From Sinohyriopsis cumingii (lineage: Eukaryota; Mollusca; Bivalvia; Unionida; Unionidae), in NCBI GenBank assembly GCA_028554795.2, contig CM068828.1, positions 17,930,436 through 17,994,435 on the forward strand: DNA of 64,000 nt. The letters are read 5' to 3'. Under the pieces are notes generated by a model. The model was not told the origin of the DNA, ran no database searches, and saw only the letters and a program-made list of their open reading frames with translations. Positions 62,810 through 64,000 of the stretch are shown here, one piece after another (the stretch's first letter is position 1; each line of letters opens with the position of its first letter). Both the position numbers and the translations under genes were made by a program.

Positions 62810-64000
62810 TCATGTTGGCGATGGCGACTCTGATGATACAATACACCACATAGATTTTTCAGAAAAATACCATTTGCGTTTTTGGCACACGTTTACCGCA
62901 CCACACCCACAGGGATTGCTTTTGTAGATGTTGAAGAGTAGGAGCAAGTGCATACTGCTGTTGTGTTGAACTGTTGGTGACTTCTTTTTATATATGATGA
63001 CTTTGACAGTCCAAGAATCAATACTCGGGGGTTGTCCTTTCCAAAGTACTGTCACTTCTTTGACTTGGTGTTTACCTACTGTATGGGTACTTCGATCGAG
63101 AATGCTTTCGTTTCCGTACATTTATTTCTTCTTTTTGGTCACTTGTTGCAACCCGGGCAAGTAGAAAGTTCCCTTTAACACTTCACTGTTCATGTCTTCT
63201 AATTTATAGACAGGAGGATGACGGCCTTGCACTCTTCCAGTGATATGAAACAATTCGGTGGTCCAATACGGTAAATAATTTTTGTCGAAGATACGTTTGC
63301 TTTTTCCAATGTTAACTCAATCTCCCGTCGTCAACAGTCCATGTTTCTTGGGGACAGTAGGGGACGTACCAAACAGTCGCTAAAACACGGACACTTTTGT
63401 TGTTGGGAAACACTTCTTCGGGGGCTCATCCGATGCTTCGATGGTAAGATTGGTACTAAGCTTTGGTCAGGATCGGTAAGACGTTGATATACTTGTGGGT
63501 ATGTTGATGCGGAAAATATTTCCACACACGCTCTTTTAAAATGCGTTGAAAACGTTCCAATATGCTGCCTTGGTTTCGGGATTTTTGGTGGTGAAAAAAT
63601 GGATGTCCCTTTTGCCGGTTATTTTTGGAAAGCTTGCCGTCATCTGTTCGCCACTGGAGATTGTGACTAACGCTTTGTTTCGGCATTAATATTTAGGTTC
63701 GACCCATGTAAATCTGGTAAAGACGTGAATGACACGAAACATACTTGTAGCCGCGATTTTAGGTGGCTAAATGATTGCTCGATGACATCTACTTTGGTGC
63801 AACGTCTGGAAACGTTTCTTTAAATGGGTTTGTGTAACTTGTACGTTGCTTGTTTTTGTAACCATCGTTGCACCTTGGATGAACGTACACATTTCATTTG
63901 GGTTTTGGCAGTACAATACAAGTTTTGAACTCCTTCGTAACCTGCAGGATGGGCAGGATTGTAGGAAATACTGGCTAAAATATTCTCCATCACGACTCCT
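62810..64000 (-). pseudogene. Integrase relic, unit 9 (cut by window end)
   Basis: B-type SH3-like/chromodomain part. The N-terminal segment is truncated by the window edge just after the Tyr-Asn-Pro motif. Confidence 0.83.

Larger units (their letters stand above)
58901..64000. repeat. 7.36-kb megasatellite, unit 9 (block B, cut by window end)
   Basis: First 5,100 bp of a ninth copy; it ends inside the integrase relic. Private changes are T at 58946, T at 59492, G at 60865 and C at 63993. The last lies seven bases from the window edge and could be a sequence-end error. Confidence 0.97.

Noticed and set aside
1-64000. CRISPR array or bacterial/phage tandem duplication
   Set aside because: The repeat is kilobases long with no short repeat/spacer pattern, no operons and no ribosome-binding-site-led genes; the relics belong to animal-type elements.
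1-64000. Ribosomal DNA, histone or 5S-type functional gene array
   Set aside because: No rRNA-like conserved stretches and no histone-like frames occur in the unit; all frames are short or broken.

Overview
The whole window is one tandem array. A unit of about 7.36 kb is repeated head to tail, all copies in the same orientation: eight complete units and 5,100 bp of a ninth. The array runs off both ends, so it is longer than 64 kb. With the unit boundary set arbitrarily at base 1, units begin at 1, 7361, 14723, 22085, 29447, 36810, 44175, 51537 and 58901 (periods 7360, 7362, 7362, 7362, 7363, 7365, 7362 and 7364 bp). By eye the copies differ at only tens of sites per unit. No intact protein-coding gene, tRNA, rRNA or CRISPR array was seen. 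A site at position p in unit 1 (p above 360) lies near p+7362, +14724, +22086, +29448, +36812, +44177, +51539 and +58903 in units 2 to 9, within 3 bp.

The organism looks like an invertebrate animal. The long eukaryotic satellite array, AT-rich filler and lack of dense genes argue against a prokaryote. The relics resemble Maverick/Polinton and adintovirus-type elements common in marine invertebrate genomes. Short GACCTT/AAGGTC motifs (1180-1192, 1865-1881) recall dispersed repeats of bivalve genomes, but this is weak evidence.

Each unit has two halves. The right half (about 3.49 to 7.52 kb of unit 1) is a decayed gene module read entirely from the minus strand. In transcription order it holds an unrecognised open frame (7519-7172), unrecognised broken coding segments (7171-6222) including a Lys/Arg-rich one, a pX-like small basic protein with a glycine-rich hydrophobic tail (6221-5825), a Polinton/adintovirus-associated protein (5746-5354), a retroviral-type integrase with C-terminal chromodomain (5113-3907) and a fragment of another protein often found in such elements (3698-3486). 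No DNA polymerase B, double-jelly-roll capsid, packaging ATPase, protease or terminal inverted repeats were recognised. This is therefore a fragment of an element or endogenous virus, broken by stops and frameshifts before it was amplified.

The left half (about 0.16 to 3.49 kb) is AT-rich and mostly non-coding. It contains a possible pseudogene of a small secreted protein (1102-776, minus), a minus-strand AATAAA (401-396), three tandem copies of a 39-bp subrepeat (3060-3176) and, on the plus strand, a TATA box 30 bp upstream of an initiator-like TCAGTT (3016-3049). If active, that promoter would transcribe antisense across the dead module.

The copies fall into block A (units 1-4) and block B (units 5-9), separated by many shared variants. 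Unit 4 already carries some B-type variants, and units 5-9 are mosaics of one another. Unit 8 is a clear chimera whose right half is A-type and shares two variants with unit 4 alone. These patterns point to unequal crossing-over and gene conversion. Block B keeps more of the integrase reading frame than block A, so at those sites A looks derived.
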